From positions 620,001 through 684,000 of the forward strand of contig CAWILH010000002.1 in NCBI GenBank assembly GCA_963836915.1: DNA of 64,000 bases, given 5' to 3'. The DNA comes from Cryomorpha sp963836915. GTDB taxonomy: Bacteria; Bacteroidota; Bacteroidia; Flavobacteriales_D; Cryomorphaceae. The translations under genes were made by a program, and so were the position numbers. Below are positions 53,621 to 63,504 of this stretch, in pieces (positions within the stretch are counted from its first letter, which is position 1; each line of letters opens with the position of its first letter). The notes beneath the pieces were generated by a model. That model had not been told where the DNA came from and did not search any database. It saw nothing but the letters and a program-made list of their open reading frames with translations.

Positions 53621-56537
53621 TTATTTCAATGATTTCAGCAAGAGCTGCGCTGGATGCAGGGCTTTCACAGCCACGGCATCCTTGATCTGATGGCGGCAGC
53701 TCGTCCCTGCCGCTACGATCAATGCGTTCGGGTGGTTCCTAATATGTGGCATTAGCACCAGCTCCCCTATTTGGTTGCTCACTTCATAATGTTCGGCTTC
53801 ATAGCCAAAGCTGCCCGCCATACCACAACAGCCCGATGGGATGACCCTTACAGTATGGCCAGCAGGAAGCTTGAGAATGGCTTTCGTGAACTTCACATGC
53901 GAGAGCGCCTTTTGGTGGCAATGGAGATGGATATGAATCTCCTTCTCATCTCGCGTGAAATGATCGGAGCCCAGCTTACCCGTTTCCATTAATTGAAAAA
54001 CATATTCTTCAAAGGTGAGCGCAGCCTTGGCCAGGGCGTGGGCTTTTTCAATTTTTGATGGGTCTACGAGCTTGGCAAACTCATCTCTCAGCCCGAGCAA
54101 GGCCGAAGGCTCAATGCCTACTATGGGCAGGCGGCGGTCTACGTAGGGTTGGAGTTTTTCTAGCGTCTTCTCCGCACATTTCTTCGCTTCCCGCAATAAT
54201 CCCTTCGAGATCGCAGCGCGTCCCGAAGGTGCGTAGATCACATCAAATTTTAATCCCAATTTCTTGAAAAAGAGCGCAACATCCTTGGCTATGGCAGCAT
54301 CTTGGTATTGCGTGAACTCATCGATATAAAGCAAGAAATCGATTGATGCTGACTTATTTCGATACGCATTCAGAACCGAACTCGCCGATCTCACAGAAAA
54401 TGCGGGAATAGATCGCTGCGGAGCTATATTCAGCTTTCGCTTAAATAGCGCATTTACTTGATCACGCTTCAAAGCAAAATTGGCAAGCCGTGCGAAAGGG
54501 GCTGCCAGCGCGGCCTTCTTATGAAAAGTTCCAAAGAAACGGCTTCGCAAGTCTACCCCATGCCGCCGTTGATAGTGGTGCATGGCTTCTGCCTTTAGCG
54601 CGGCCATATCTACGCTGCTCGGGCAGTCGGTCTTACACGCTTTGCAGCTCAGGCAAAGGTCGAGCACGTCTTTCAGCTCTTTGGAGTCGAGCGGATAGGC
54701 AGGGTTTTCGGGATGGGTGAGCACTTCGCGAAGTATATTGGCACGGGCACGCGTAGAATCTTTTTCGTTCATCGTGGCCTGATAGCTTGGGCACATGGTC
54801 GCTCCCGTCCAGGCCTGCTTGCGGCAATCGCCAGAGCCGTTGCAGCGCTCGGCCGCCTGCTGCATAGATTCACCATTATCAAACCGAAGCATAGTGGGAA
54901 ATGAAAATGCAGGCTGACCGGCGTCATAGCGCAGATCCTTGTCCATGGGAGCGGCATCTACAATCTTGCCCGGATTGAAAATGCCCTGCGGGTCGAAGAG
55001 TTTCTTTATTTTTTTGAAAATATCATTACAGATCTCACCCACCATAAGGGGTATGAACTCGCCCCGCACGCGTCCATCGCCATGCTCTCCACTCATCGAT
55101 CCCGCATAACGCTTTACCAACAGGGCGCTGTCTTTGGCAATAGCCCGCAATGCAAGCTGACCTTCCTTGGTTTTTAAATTTAGTACTGGCCGAAGGTGAA
55201 GCTCACCTGCACCGGCATGGGCGTAATAAACAGCTTTTTGATCATGTTGCTTCATAATGGCATCAAAATCAGAGATATAATCGGGAAGGTCGGTGAGCTT
55301 CACAGCCGTGTCTTCCACAAAGGCTACCGGTTTGGCATCGCCTTTCATATTGCTGAGCAAGCCGAGCCCCGCAGCGCGCAGATCGCCACACAGCCTGTGT
55401 CTGCGGTGGTTTCACTACGGGAAAGGCATAACCCAGATTGGCCGAACGTAGTTTTTCAATAAGTTCTGAAATGCAAGTCTCAAGCCCGATAGCTGTCTCA
55501 TCCCTCAACTCAATGGCTAGGATAGCTGCCGGATCGCCTTCCACGAAAAACCGGTTTTGAGCCTGTGCCAAATTGTCTTTTGTGAGGTCGAGAATGATCT
55601 TATCCATGAGTTCGCAGGCATAGGGAGCGCTTTCCATGGCGATCACTGCTGCACGGAGTGAAGCATCGATCGAAGTAAAATGAGCACAGATGATCGCTTC
55701 TTCTTTTGGGGGCAAAGGATCGAGCTGGAGCCGAATACGCGTGGTAAAAGCCAACGTACCTTCACTGCCCGCCATGAGCTTGGTGAGCTCAAAAGCATTG
55801 CCGGAAGGCTGAAACGGAAATTGCTTCAAGAGTTCGTCAATGGCATAGCCGGTATTCCTTCGCTGCACTTCGCGATCGGGAAAATTATCGGCCACGGCCT
55901 GCTGTATTTCGGCAGGTGCCAAAAGATCGATTATTGAATTTTCGATTTCTTTCAATGGGTTGTTTTCTACCGGCTCACCATTTCCCGATAAGGGAGTAAT
56001 ACTGCCAATAGCTGCGATCGAACCATCATAAAGTATTACTTCCAATCCTAAAAGCTTATCCCTTGTGCTTCCATATTTTATAGAAGAACTTCCACAGGAA
56101 TTATTCCCCACCATTCCCCCTATCATACACCGGTTTGATGTAGAAGTATTGGGGCCAAAAAAGAGTCCTTTATCGGCCAATTGTCGGTTGAGATCATCGC
56201 GAATCACGCCGGGTTCCACTTCCACCCATTGCTCTTTGATATTGAGCGCTAGAATTTTTGTAAAATGCCTTGAACTATCTACGACCAGTCCGTCTCCCAC
56301 GCATTGACCGGCCAGCGAAGTCCCGGCAGCTCTCGGAATCAGGGCTATTCCTTCGCTCGAAGCAAAGTTTACCAAAGCTTGAATATCGGCAGTAGATTTG
56401 GGGTAGGCCACCGCCAGCGGGAGCTTTCGGTAGATCGACGCATCGGTGGCATAGGCCTTACGGCTGAGTGAATCATGAAATAATTGGCCTTCAAAGCTTT
56501 TGAGAAGCTCCCAATTCAGAATTTGATCGTCTATCAT
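53621..56537 (-). CDS. FAD/Fe-S D-lactate (2-hydroxyacid) dehydrogenase fusion, frameshifted by one inserted base
   Basis: The two overlapping frames make one 971 aa protein, the usual length. The N-terminal PCMH-type FAD-binding domain shows PRAAGTSLAGQCVG (about 72-85) and MVGNNSCGSSSIKYG. Then come the FAD-oxidase C-terminal domain, a [4Fe-4S] ferredoxin region (LCLSCKACKTDCPSSVD) and a CCG-type domain (CCGMAGSFG). The frame breaks at about 55383-55388, where TGGCGATCTG on the minus strand has one C too many; removing it gives VWDLRAAGLGLLSNM. It should oxidise D-lactate or glycolate and pass electrons on. The ATG at 56537 follows a -7 box by 6 nt. Confidence 0.88.
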
Positions 56538-56543
56538 AGAATC

Positions 56544-56551
56544 CAAACTTA
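56544..56551 (-). promoter_or_regulatory. Predicted -7 box (TAAGTTTG) of the dehydrogenase gene
   Basis: On the minus strand TAAGTTTG matches TAnnTTTG and ends 6 nt before the ATG at 56537, so the TTG at 56546 cannot be the start and the mRNA is probably leaderless. Confidence 0.55.
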
Positions 56552-56614
56552 ATCAGAATCTGAATATTTGCTCATAAGTTTCCGGTGTATTTGAGAACAT
56601 AAGGCGGTGAAGTA

Positions 56615-56622
56615 TACATTTG
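56615..56622 (+). promoter_or_regulatory. Predicted -7 box (TACATTTG) of proC
   Basis: TACATTTG matches TAnnTTTG, 19 nt before the ATG at 56642. Confidence 0.5.
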
Positions 56623-56641
56623 TCAAAAAAGAATCAAGGCT

Positions 56642-57442
56642 ATGGTGCTCAAAGAATTAAAAATTGCGGTACTCGGTGCTGGAAACCTTGGTATATCACT
56701 GGTGCAGGGTCTGCTGGACACGGGCGTGGCGCCGGCCAATCTCTATGCTACCAGACGAAATACTGAGAAATTGGATCGCTTGCGGCAAATGGGTGTAAAC
56801 GTGGGCAGCGATAACCGGACTGCATCCCAAGCTGCTGATTGTATCATACTCGCCGTGAAGCCTTTCAATTATCGGCCGGTACTCGAAGAAATAAGCGCCG
56901 TGCTGCGGCCCGAAGAGCAAATAGTGGTCTCGGTGATTTCGGGGATAGGGATTGAGAACCTTGCGAGCGGACTGCCAAAGGGGGCTGCCATAGTAAGGGC
57001 AATGCCCAATACTGCTGCCGATGTGAAAGAATCGATGACCTGTATATGCCATCAGGGTGCCGATGCGGCTCAGCTGGCGATGGTCACTTCTATATTCGAC
57101 TCGCTGGGGACTACGATCGTAATCAAGGAAGAGCTCATGAACTCTGCTACCGTGCTGGGCGCCTGTGGAATAGCCTATGTAATGCGGTTCATCCGCGCTA
57201 TGGTGCAGGGCGGGATTGAGATAGGCTTTGATGCGCAGACCGCCAGTGACATCGTGCAACATACCGTGCGCGGCGCCGCTTCGCTCCTGCTCGCTCGACA
57301 GAGCCATCCCGAAAGTGAAATCGATAAAGTAACCACCCCAAAAGGCTGCACCATAGCCGGCTTGAACGAAATGGAACATAACGGTTTTAGTTCGGCACTT
57401 ATCAAAGGCTTGAAGGCAAGCATGAAACAGATTGAAAATTAG
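56642..57442 (+). CDS. proC: Pyrroline-5-carboxylate reductase
   Basis: The product has 266 aa and reduces pyrroline-5-carboxylate to L-proline with NAD(P)H. The Rossmann motif GAGNLGISLVQGLL lies at about 11-24 and the conserved VRAMPNTAADV segment at about 119-129. The C-terminal dimer domain carries TTPKGCTIAGLNEME at about 236-250. It is full length and monocistronic. Confidence 0.95.
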   Translation: MVLKELKIAVLGAGNLGISLVQGLLDTGVAPANLYATRRNTEKLDRLRQMGVNVGSDNRTASQAADCIILAVKPFNYRPVLEEISAVLRPEEQIVVSVISGIGIENLASGLPKGAAIVRAMPNTAADVKESMTCICHQGADAAQLAMVTSIFDSLGTTIVIKEELMNSATVLGACGIAYVMRFIRAMVQGGIEIGFDAQTASDIVQHTVRGAASLLLARQSHPESEIDKVTTPKGCTIAGLNEMEHNGFSSALIKGLKASMKQIEN

Positions 57443-57555
57443 GGGCTTGGTTGTATTCTCTCACTATTGCAATGCAAGTAAGTATGAAATCGAACCTATT
57501 TCAGGTAGATAGAACGGATACTTAATCCTTACATTCCATTCTCAAAACTGAAGCA

Positions 57556-58344
57556 ATGAAATTTGAAAACAAAACCATACTCATCACAGGAGCTACCGCT
57601 GGAATCGGAAAAGAGATACTGAAGGGATTTATAAAACGCGGGGCAAGGAAATTTGCTGTCGCTGCCAGAAATGCTTCCCGACTGGAAGAACTCAAGGCCG
57701 AGTATCCACAGGTAGAAATCCTTACGGTTCAAGCCGATATGGCTGTACCGGACGATATTCACAAAATCTCCGAAACCATAAAGCAGAATTATGGGAAGCT
57801 CGATATCCTGGTCAACAATGCGGGTGTGGTAAGTGCGGGGGCTCTTGAAGAAATGAGCGATAAAGATGTGATCGGGCAGATCAATGTTAATCTTACGGGG
57901 CTCATTCTTCTTACCAAGGCCTGCCTGCCACTATTGAAAGCTTCAGAAGAAGCTGCGCTAATGAATATTTCATCCGGCCTCGGATTTATCGCTTGGCCTT
58001 TTTACAGTGTTTACGCTGCAACCAAGGCGGCGGTAAGGCAATTTTCAGATGCCATGCGACGCGATCTTTATCAATATCCTATCCACGTGATGACCATTTA
58101 CCCTACTGCCACGGCCACGCCGATGATGAAGAATGCCAAGGTGGATGATATGGACGATCCCAAAATGGTGGCTCAAAAGTCGCTCGATGGATTGGTCAAC
58201 AGAGAGCATCATGTGATTTTTGGCGGCGACCAAAGAATATTGGATATAGAACTGAACTTTTCACAGCCAGCGATCATAGATCAAAAGGCAAAAGAGCGCT
58301 ATGAAGCATTGCGAGAGCGTACCGAAAATCATCGCTCTATGTAG
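57556..58344 (+). CDS. Short-chain dehydrogenase/reductase
   Basis: The product has 262 aa. The NAD(P) motif TGATAGIGKEI (about 11-21), NNAG (about 91-94), catalytic Ser in MNISSGLG and YAATK (about 157-161) are all in place, so it is an active classical SDR. Substrate cannot be told; it is not in a pathway cluster. It faces the PhnA-like gene with a 3-nt gap. Confidence 0.9.
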   Translation: MKFENKTILITGATAGIGKEILKGFIKRGARKFAVAARNASRLEELKAEYPQVEILTVQADMAVPDDIHKISETIKQNYGKLDILVNNAGVVSAGALEEMSDKDVIGQINVNLTGLILLTKACLPLLKASEEAALMNISSGLGFIAWPFYSVYAATKAAVRQFSDAMRRDLYQYPIHVMTIYPTATATPMMKNAKVDDMDDPKMVAQKSLDGLVNREHHVIFGGDQRILDIELNFSQPAIIDQKAKERYEALRERTENHRSM

Positions 58345-58347
58345 GTT

Positions 58348-58557
58348 TTAAGCCTTCTTCAGAAATTCCGTACGTAGCACAAAGGAGCTTTTGCCGGCGC
58401 CGTATTCCACCTGGCTTTGACCTGCGGTAAGGCGGATGTTTTTGATGAGATTGCTACGCTTCAGCGCAGTGTTTGAACCCTTTACTTTTAAATCTTTGGT
58501 GATTTGAACGGTTTCACCGTCGCTCAGAATATTGCCATTGCTATCTTTTGTATCCAT
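58348..58557 (-). CDS. PhnA/YjdM C-terminal-like domain protein
   Basis: The product has 69 aa from the ATG at 58557; the frame is open to 58563. The sequence DSNGNILSDGETVQITKDLKVKGS matches the C-terminal domain of the zinc-ribbon protein PhnA/YjdM, with LIKNIRLTAG and SFVLRTEFLKK following. The N-terminal zinc ribbon is missing, so it is a short form. The name PhnA is historical; no phosphonate role is shown. It overlaps or abuts nth and is the last gene of that operon. Confidence 0.8.
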   Translation of the reverse strand: MDTKDSNGNILSDGETVQITKDLKVKGSNTALKRSNLIKNIRLTAGQSQVEYGAGKSSFVLRTEFLKKA

Positions 58558-58562
58558 GGTCA

Positions 58563-59252
58563 CTAAGGGTTACGGGTTGCTGTCTCCAAAGCTACGCCCG
58601 GATTCTTCTTCAGCCATTCATCGATTGTCTTTTTACGGCCTATCGTTCTTGTTATCACATCTTTTCGCAGGTCGTGACCGCGCGCTGGAGAAAACTCACG
58701 TCCGTAATAGATAATCTGAAGGTGGAGCTTATTCCAGCTCGACCTTGGAAAGAGCCGCTTGGCGTCGGACTCGGTCTTCTCTACATTTTTTCCGGTGCTA
58801 AGGTTCCAGCGGTACATGAGCCGATGTATGTGCGTATCTACGGGAAAGGCTGCCTGTCCGAATGCTTGCGACATCACCACAGATGCCGTTTTATGACCCA
58901 CGCCTGGCAGGGTTTCCAAATACTCCATATCGGCAGGTACACGGCCTTCCTTCTCTTTGATCAATCGATCGGAAAGATTAAAAATAGCCTTGCTCTTGGC
59001 GGGTGATAATCCGCAGGGTTTTATGATCTCCCTTATTTCTTCTACCGATAGTCTCACCATATCATAGGGATTATCGGCACGCGAAAAGAGCGCTGGAGTA
59101 ACCGTGTTTACTCTGGCATCGGTGCATTGCGCTGAAAGCAGAACCGCTACCAGCAAGGTATAAGAGTCTACATGATCAAGCGGTACCGGCACTTCAGGAT
59201 AAAGTTCTTCTAAGGTCAAGCGTACAAAATCGGCTTTTTCAGCTTTAGTCAT
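58563..59252 (-). CDS. nth: Endonuclease III without [4Fe-4S] cysteines
   Basis: The product has 229 aa. It is a base-excision DNA glycosylase/AP lyase for oxidised pyrimidines. The helix-hairpin-helix with catalytic lysine LPGVGHKTA (K121) and the catalytic aspartate in FPVDTHIHR (D139) are intact. The four cysteines that bind the iron-sulfur cluster at the C-terminus are absent: the region GREFSPARGHDLRKDVITR (about 184-202) keeps the ARGHD core but has no Cys. Activity is likely retained. It overlaps DUF6702 upstream by 4 nt. Confidence 0.9.
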   Translation of the reverse strand: MTKAEKADFVRLTLEELYPEVPVPLDHVDSYTLLVAVLLSAQCTDARVNTVTPALFSRADNPYDMVRLSVEEIREIIKPCGLSPAKSKAIFNLSDRLIKEKEGRVPADMEYLETLPGVGHKTASVVMSQAFGQAAFPVDTHIHRLMYRWNLSTGKNVEKTESDAKRLFPRSSWNKLHLQIIYYGREFSPARGHDLRKDVITRTIGRKKTIDEWLKKNPGVALETATRNP

Positions 59253-59755
59253 TTTTTAAATTCTTCAGAATATTTGTCGCCACGAAATAGGCTGCTCCGA
59301 ATCTCGCCACCCTGCGTGAGATTGATCACATGTGCTTGTTCATCAAAAACATCCATAAGCAAATTATTTTCGATCTTAAGGCTTTCAGGAATATCGATCG
59401 CCAGAGATTCGAGATAAATCCAGCTAATATCGTTTTCCAGCTCGGAGCCAATAGCATCCAGATAGACCGGCTTTCCAATGGCTATAAGCCTAAAATGATC
59501 TCTTATATAATCGAAGAAGGCAGCTTGATCGCTTGCAGCTCTGCGGTCAGGGTCAAATTCGATTCCCGCACTCTCTAAAGCCAGCTCCAGATCATCTGTA
59601 AATAGCTTGATGCTAATCTGATAGGTGCGGCTCTCTTCCACATATAAAATTTCTGTGAGACCGATATAAAATTTATGGCTACCATCACTATCGGTCGATT
59701 CCGCAGCCATTTTGGCCGGTGCCGAAAGCATGAGATAGAGCAATAATAAATTCAT
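59249..59755 (-). CDS. DUF6702 family exported protein
   Basis: The product has 168 aa from the ATG at 59755. The frame runs on to 59863, but a -7 box at 59762-59769 ends 6 nt before this ATG. A signal peptide (MNLLLLYLMLSAPAKMAAES, about 1-20) precedes a DUF6702 domain with HKFYIGLTEILYVEESRTYQ at about 26-45. The function is unknown; it is commonly linked to HupE/UreJ-like and M1 peptidase genes in Bacteroidota, as here on the other strand. It is followed by nth and the PhnA-like gene. Confidence 0.8.
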   Translation of the reverse strand: MNLLLLYLMLSAPAKMAAESTDSDGSHKFYIGLTEILYVEESRTYQISIKLFTDDLELALESAGIEFDPDRRAASDQAAFFDYIRDHFRLIAIGKPVYLDAIGSELENDISWIYLESLAIDIPESLKIENNLLMDVFDEQAHVINLTQGGEIRSSLFRGDKYSEEFKK

Positions 59756-59761
59756 CGACGC

Positions 59762-59769
59762 CAAAGGTA
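59762..59769 (-). promoter_or_regulatory. Predicted -7 box (TACCTTTG) of the DUF6702-nth-phnA-like operon
   Basis: On the minus strand TACCTTTG matches TAnnTTTG. It ends 6 nt before the ATG at 59755, predicting a leaderless transcript. Confidence 0.55.
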
Positions 59770-59973
59770 GGCGTTTTGGTTTGGTTGCTTTATGCGGGTT
59801 TTGAGCTGGCTGGCGAAGAAAGTATGTCTTATTGCTTTCATCCCTTGAGCGCTCCACACACAAATGGAATCGTGAATAGGCGATCTGGGCTCAGGCCTAC
59901 CAGTCTACCAATAAATTGCGTCATTTGCATCGAGCAAACAAGCCTGGCAAATTTTATTAATTTATAAAATCCT

Positions 59974-60555
59974 TTGAACTCTTTCTCCACATTTTTCGAA
60001 CTGGGCATTCGCCATATTGTCGATTTTAATGGTCTCGATCACCTTCTTTTCATTGTGGCACTTGTAGCAGCTTATCAGCTGGTAGATATGAAACGGATGC
60101 TGATCTTGATCACCGCATTTACCATTGGCCATAGCCTTACCTTAATTCTCGCAAGTACCGGTATGGTCAGCATGGATCGCGATTGGATCGAGTTTCTCAT
60201 TCCTCTTACCATTTTGGTCACGGCGCTGAGCAATATTTGGCGTGGAAAGTCGGCTGCCCGATCCCGTGTCTTTTTTCCGCTTACCATCACCGTCATTTTC
60301 GGGCTGGTACATGGCTTTGGTTTTAGCAATTATTTGAAAATAATACTTTCCAAAAACGCATCACAGGCCATGCCTATTCTAGCGTTTAATCTAGGCATCG
60401 AGCTGGGGCAGATTTTGATCGTCGCGGCCGTACTGGTAATATCTGCCATAGGATCGCGGATTTTTCACTTCAGCCATCGTGATTGGATTCTTGTGGTATC
60501 GGGCATAGCGGCAGGCGCTGCGATGATTCTACTGAAAGCGGCCATTTTTTGGTAA
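59974..60555 (+). CDS. HupE/UreJ-like membrane protein
   Basis: The product has 193 aa and starts with TTG at 59974. The N-terminus NSFSTFFELGIRHIVDFNGLDHLLFIVAL is the hallmark of the HupE_UreJ_2 family, with His residues at 14 and 23 (possible metal ligands), and FTIGHSLTLILA and VFGLVHGFGFS carry others. Six membrane segments are predicted. The family includes nickel and cobalt transport accessory proteins, but this branch has no assigned substrate. It is 15 nt upstream of the M1 peptidase gene. Confidence 0.82.
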   Translation: MNSFSTFFELGIRHIVDFNGLDHLLFIVALVAAYQLVDMKRMLILITAFTIGHSLTLILASTGMVSMDRDWIEFLIPLTILVTALSNIWRGKSAARSRVFFPLTITVIFGLVHGFGFSNYLKIILSKNASQAMPILAFNLGIELGQILIVAAVLVISAIGSRIFHFSHRDWILVVSGIAAGAAMILLKAAIFW

Positions 60556-60560
60556 TTTCG
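60553..60560 (+). promoter_or_regulatory. Predicted -7 box (TAATTTCG) of the M1 peptidase gene
   Basis: TAATTTCG is the TAnnTTCG variant, overlapping the end of the HupE-like gene and 10 nt before the ATG at 60571. Confidence 0.45.
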
Positions 60561-60570
60561 CAATCCAATT

Positions 60571-62850
60571 ATGAGAAAAATACTGATTTTTTACGCCATA
60601 GCGCTACAAACGGCTGCCATGGCACAGACCGATGGAACGGATAAATTCGAACAGCTCCAATCTGAATTGCCGACCCCAAATGTGTACCGCACCGCTTCGG
60701 GAGCTCCCGGAGCCCAATACTGGCAGCAGCGTGCCGATTATGATATTGCTGTTAGGCTCGATGAAGACAAGCACGAGCTGTATGGAGAAGAGACGGTGAC
60801 CTATTATAATAACTCGCCCGATAAGCTCAATTATATTTGGCTCCAGCTCGATCAGAACAGGCGTGCGAAGGATAGCGACACGTATAAAATATCAGAATCT
60901 GATCTCGATGAGAGAATCACCTATGATGGTCTCAAAAATCTAAGCCCTTGGTTTGACGGTGGTTTCAAGCTAGATACCGTGACCGATACCCGAGGTAAAC
61001 CCCTGAAGTATACCGTAAATAAGACCATGATGCGCATTGATCTGCCATCGCCATTGGTACCGGGCGGCGCATTTAGTTTTAAAATAGACTGGCATTACTT
61101 GATCAATAACCGGCTCGAAATAGGTGGTCGATCAGGGTACGAACTATTTGAAGAAGAGAACAATGCCTTATATACCATCGCCCAGTTTTATCCAAGGCTA
61201 GCCGTATATAGCGATGTGGAAGGCTGGCAGAACAAGCAATTTCTAGGAGCAGGTGAGTTTGCCCTTAGTTTCGGAAATTTTGATGTCCGCATCACCGTGC
61301 CATCCGACCATATGGTGGCATCTACGGGCGAGTGCCAGAATATGCGAGAAGTGCTAACAGAAAAGCAGATACAGCGATACAATCAAGCCAAGACGGCTGA
61401 CCGCCCCGTAGTGATTCTGACCGAAGCTGAAGCACGCGAAATTGAAAAAGGCCGCAGTACTAAAATGAAAACCTGGCATTTCAAAGCAGAGAATGTAAGG
61501 GATTTTGGATGGGCTTCGTCCCGAAAATTTATTTGGGACGCGCAGGGCAAAAAGTTTGGCGACCGCACGGTAATGGCCATGAGCTATTATCCGAAGGAAG
61601 GAAATCCGCTTTGGGAACGCTTCAGCACCCCGGCGGTAATGCAGACGCTTGAGACCTATTCGAAGCATACTTTTGATTATCCCTATCCTGTGGCCATTTC
61701 GGTAAATGCTGCCAGCATCGGCATGGAATATCCGATGATATGCTTCAACTTTGGCCGGACCGAAGAAGATGGAACCTATTCAGAACGAACAAAATATGGA
61801 ATGATCGGAGTGATCATTCACGAGGTGGGGCATAATTATTTTCCAATGATCGTAAACTCCGATGAGCGGCAGTGGACATGGATGGATGAAGGGCTGAATA
61901 GTTTTTTGCAAGTACTTACCGAACAAGAATTTGAGCGCGGCTTCCCAAGTCGACGGCTGGAACCTAGGCAGATAGTGAGTTATATGAAGGGCGACAAAGC
62001 ATTCATAAGTCCGATCATGACCAATTCTGAGTCGATCCATCAATTTGGGAATAATGCTTATGGCAAGCCGGCCATCGGGCTCAATATGCTGCGCGAAACC
62101 ATTATGGGCAGGGAACTCTTCGACTTTGCCTTCAAGACCTATGCCCAGCGATGGATGTTTAAGCACCCTTCGCCAGCCGATTTCTTCCGTACTATGGAAG
62201 ATGCCAGCGCCGTTGATCTCGATTGGTTCTGGCGCGGTTGGTTTTACAGCACACATGCGGTCGACCTATCGATCGATGAAGTGCAGTACCGCCGTATAGC
62301 CGAGGGCGCGGCTTCCGCCAAAAATGAGCGCGACTTTGACAAGAGTATCACCGATATGCGAAATGCCACTGCGATCGAGAAGACCCGTGAAGAGCGCGAT
62401 ACCACCCTAGTCGACTTCTATACCAAGGCCAGGGCCTTTGAATTGAATAGCCAGTTAATGGACAATGGTGAAGATGATCAATCGATGGTCGAAGAGTACT
62501 CGGAAGAAGAATCGGCCATGAACAAGGATGACCGTCATTTTTATCAAATCAGTTTTACGAATCAAGGAGGACTGGTGATGCCGCTTATCGTACAGTTTGT
62601 TTTTGAAAATGGCGAAACCGAAATACAGCAGATACCGGTCGAGATATGGCGTAAGGGCGCCAAAACGGTCACAAAGGTTTTCATTACCGATCAAAAAGCC
62701 AAGAATATTATTCTAGATCCCTACCAGCAGACGGCAGATATTGACCTGAGCAATAATTCTTGGAAGGAGATGCCCACCCCTACCCGGCTTCAATTGTATA
62801 AGGCGAGCGAACGTCAGAAGGAAAAGAATGAGATGCAGCAAGCGAAGTAA
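60571..62850 (+). CDS. M1 family metallopeptidase
   Basis: The product has 759 aa. A signal peptide ends MAQ (about residue 18). The zinc motif HEVGH-x18-E is intact (about 416-439, ending WTWMDE). The GAMEN-type substrate loop appears as IGMEYP (about 388-393). The tail (about 620-670) is Asp/Glu-rich with a beta-domain after it. It is an exported aminopeptidase that probably trims peptides in the periplasm. It is next to the HupE/UreJ-like gene, a frequent pairing in Bacteroidota. Confidence 0.93.
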   Translation: MRKILIFYAIALQTAAMAQTDGTDKFEQLQSELPTPNVYRTASGAPGAQYWQQRADYDIAVRLDEDKHELYGEETVTYYNNSPDKLNYIWLQLDQNRRAKDSDTYKISESDLDERITYDGLKNLSPWFDGGFKLDTVTDTRGKPLKYTVNKTMMRIDLPSPLVPGGAFSFKIDWHYLINNRLEIGGRSGYELFEEENNALYTIAQFYPRLAVYSDVEGWQNKQFLGAGEFALSFGNFDVRITVPSDHMVASTGECQNMREVLTEKQIQRYNQAKTADRPVVILTEAEAREIEKGRSTKMKTWHFKAENVRDFGWASSRKFIWDAQGKKFGDRTVMAMSYYPKEGNPLWERFSTPAVMQTLETYSKHTFDYPYPVAISVNAASIGMEYPMICFNFGRTEEDGTYSERTKYGMIGVIIHEVGHNYFPMIVNSDERQWTWMDEGLNSFLQVLTEQEFERGFPSRRLEPRQIVSYMKGDKAFISPIMTNSESIHQFGNNAYGKPAIGLNMLRETIMGRELFDFAFKTYAQRWMFKHPSPADFFRTMEDASAVDLDWFWRGWFYSTHAVDLSIDEVQYRRIAEGAASAKNERDFDKSITDMRNATAIEKTREERDTTLVDFYTKARAFELNSQLMDNGEDDQSMVEEYSEEESAMNKDDRHFYQISFTNQGGLVMPLIVQFVFENGETEIQQIPVEIWRKGAKTVTKVFITDQKAKNIILDPYQQTADIDLSNNSWKEMPTPTRLQLYKASERQKEKNEMQQAK

Positions 62851-63096
62851 TGGCCTTATGCTAAGTCGGTGTTTGCGATTTTATGATTGCTGGATCTAAA
62901 GCTTTCGTGAAATAAGATTGAGCCTAACAGGTTATGATTTTACCCTGAAATTTTCGACCGCAAGAAGATTCCTTTTTCCGCAATTTCAATCGTACTTGGA
63001 AAATATTTGAGCGCTTGATTAGCTTAATAATACCACAGAACGCAGCGGCAACTATTTTATAGTGGAAAATATTTTGCAAATTAGCGCCAAATCTGA
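62851..63096. other. AT-rich gap before the degraded right-end region
   Basis: No reading frame of note is present. The motif GGAAAATATTT occurs at about 62997 and again at about 63064. The base composition looks more AT-rich than the left part of the window. Confidence 0.4.
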
Positions 63097-63504
63097 AATA
63101 TAATCGGAAATCCTAGCTCACTACCCACGCAGGAGATCGTTTTTGGTTCGGCAGATGCAGTGATGTCCCGTAGACTTTCGAAATGGGAAGAAAAAGGTCT
63201 AATTCAAAAGATTGCACCAAAGCTTTACACTACAAATTTTGAAGATACGCCAGAGGACATTGTCAGTCGAAATTTATTTTCAATTCTAGGTAATCTTTAT
63301 CCAGGTGCAGTATTGAGCCATCGATCTGCATTTGAGTTTGCTCCTACAGCTATTGGTCAGGTTTTCTTGACGTTTAAATACACAAAAAAAATAACGCTCC
63401 CCGGCATTACCATCCGCTTTTTAGAAGGCCCTGGAGCGATAGAAGGTGACCTACAGTGTTTATTCAGTTGCTATTTCAGAATCATGCCCTCATGCAAAAT
63501 TTGA
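63097..63504 (+). pseudogene. AbiEi-like antitoxin/transcriptional regulator remnant
   Basis: The frame from 63097 to 63504 encodes SLPTQEIVFGSADAVMSRRL, then KWEEKGLIQKIAPKLYTTN and LYPGAVLSHRSAFEF, typical of the winged-helix AbiEi type IV antitoxin family and related N-terminal domains. There is no in-frame start before the HTH (the first are GTG 63160 and ATG 63163, inside it), and after about residue 100 (LEGPGAIEGD) the sequence changes to an unrelated tail and stops. It is cut at both ends. No AbiEii-like toxin follows. Confidence 0.7.

Noticed and set aside
58348..58557. Naming the short gene phnA and linking it to phosphonate use
   Set aside because: Only the C-terminal domain of PhnA/YjdM is present and there are no phosphonate genes.
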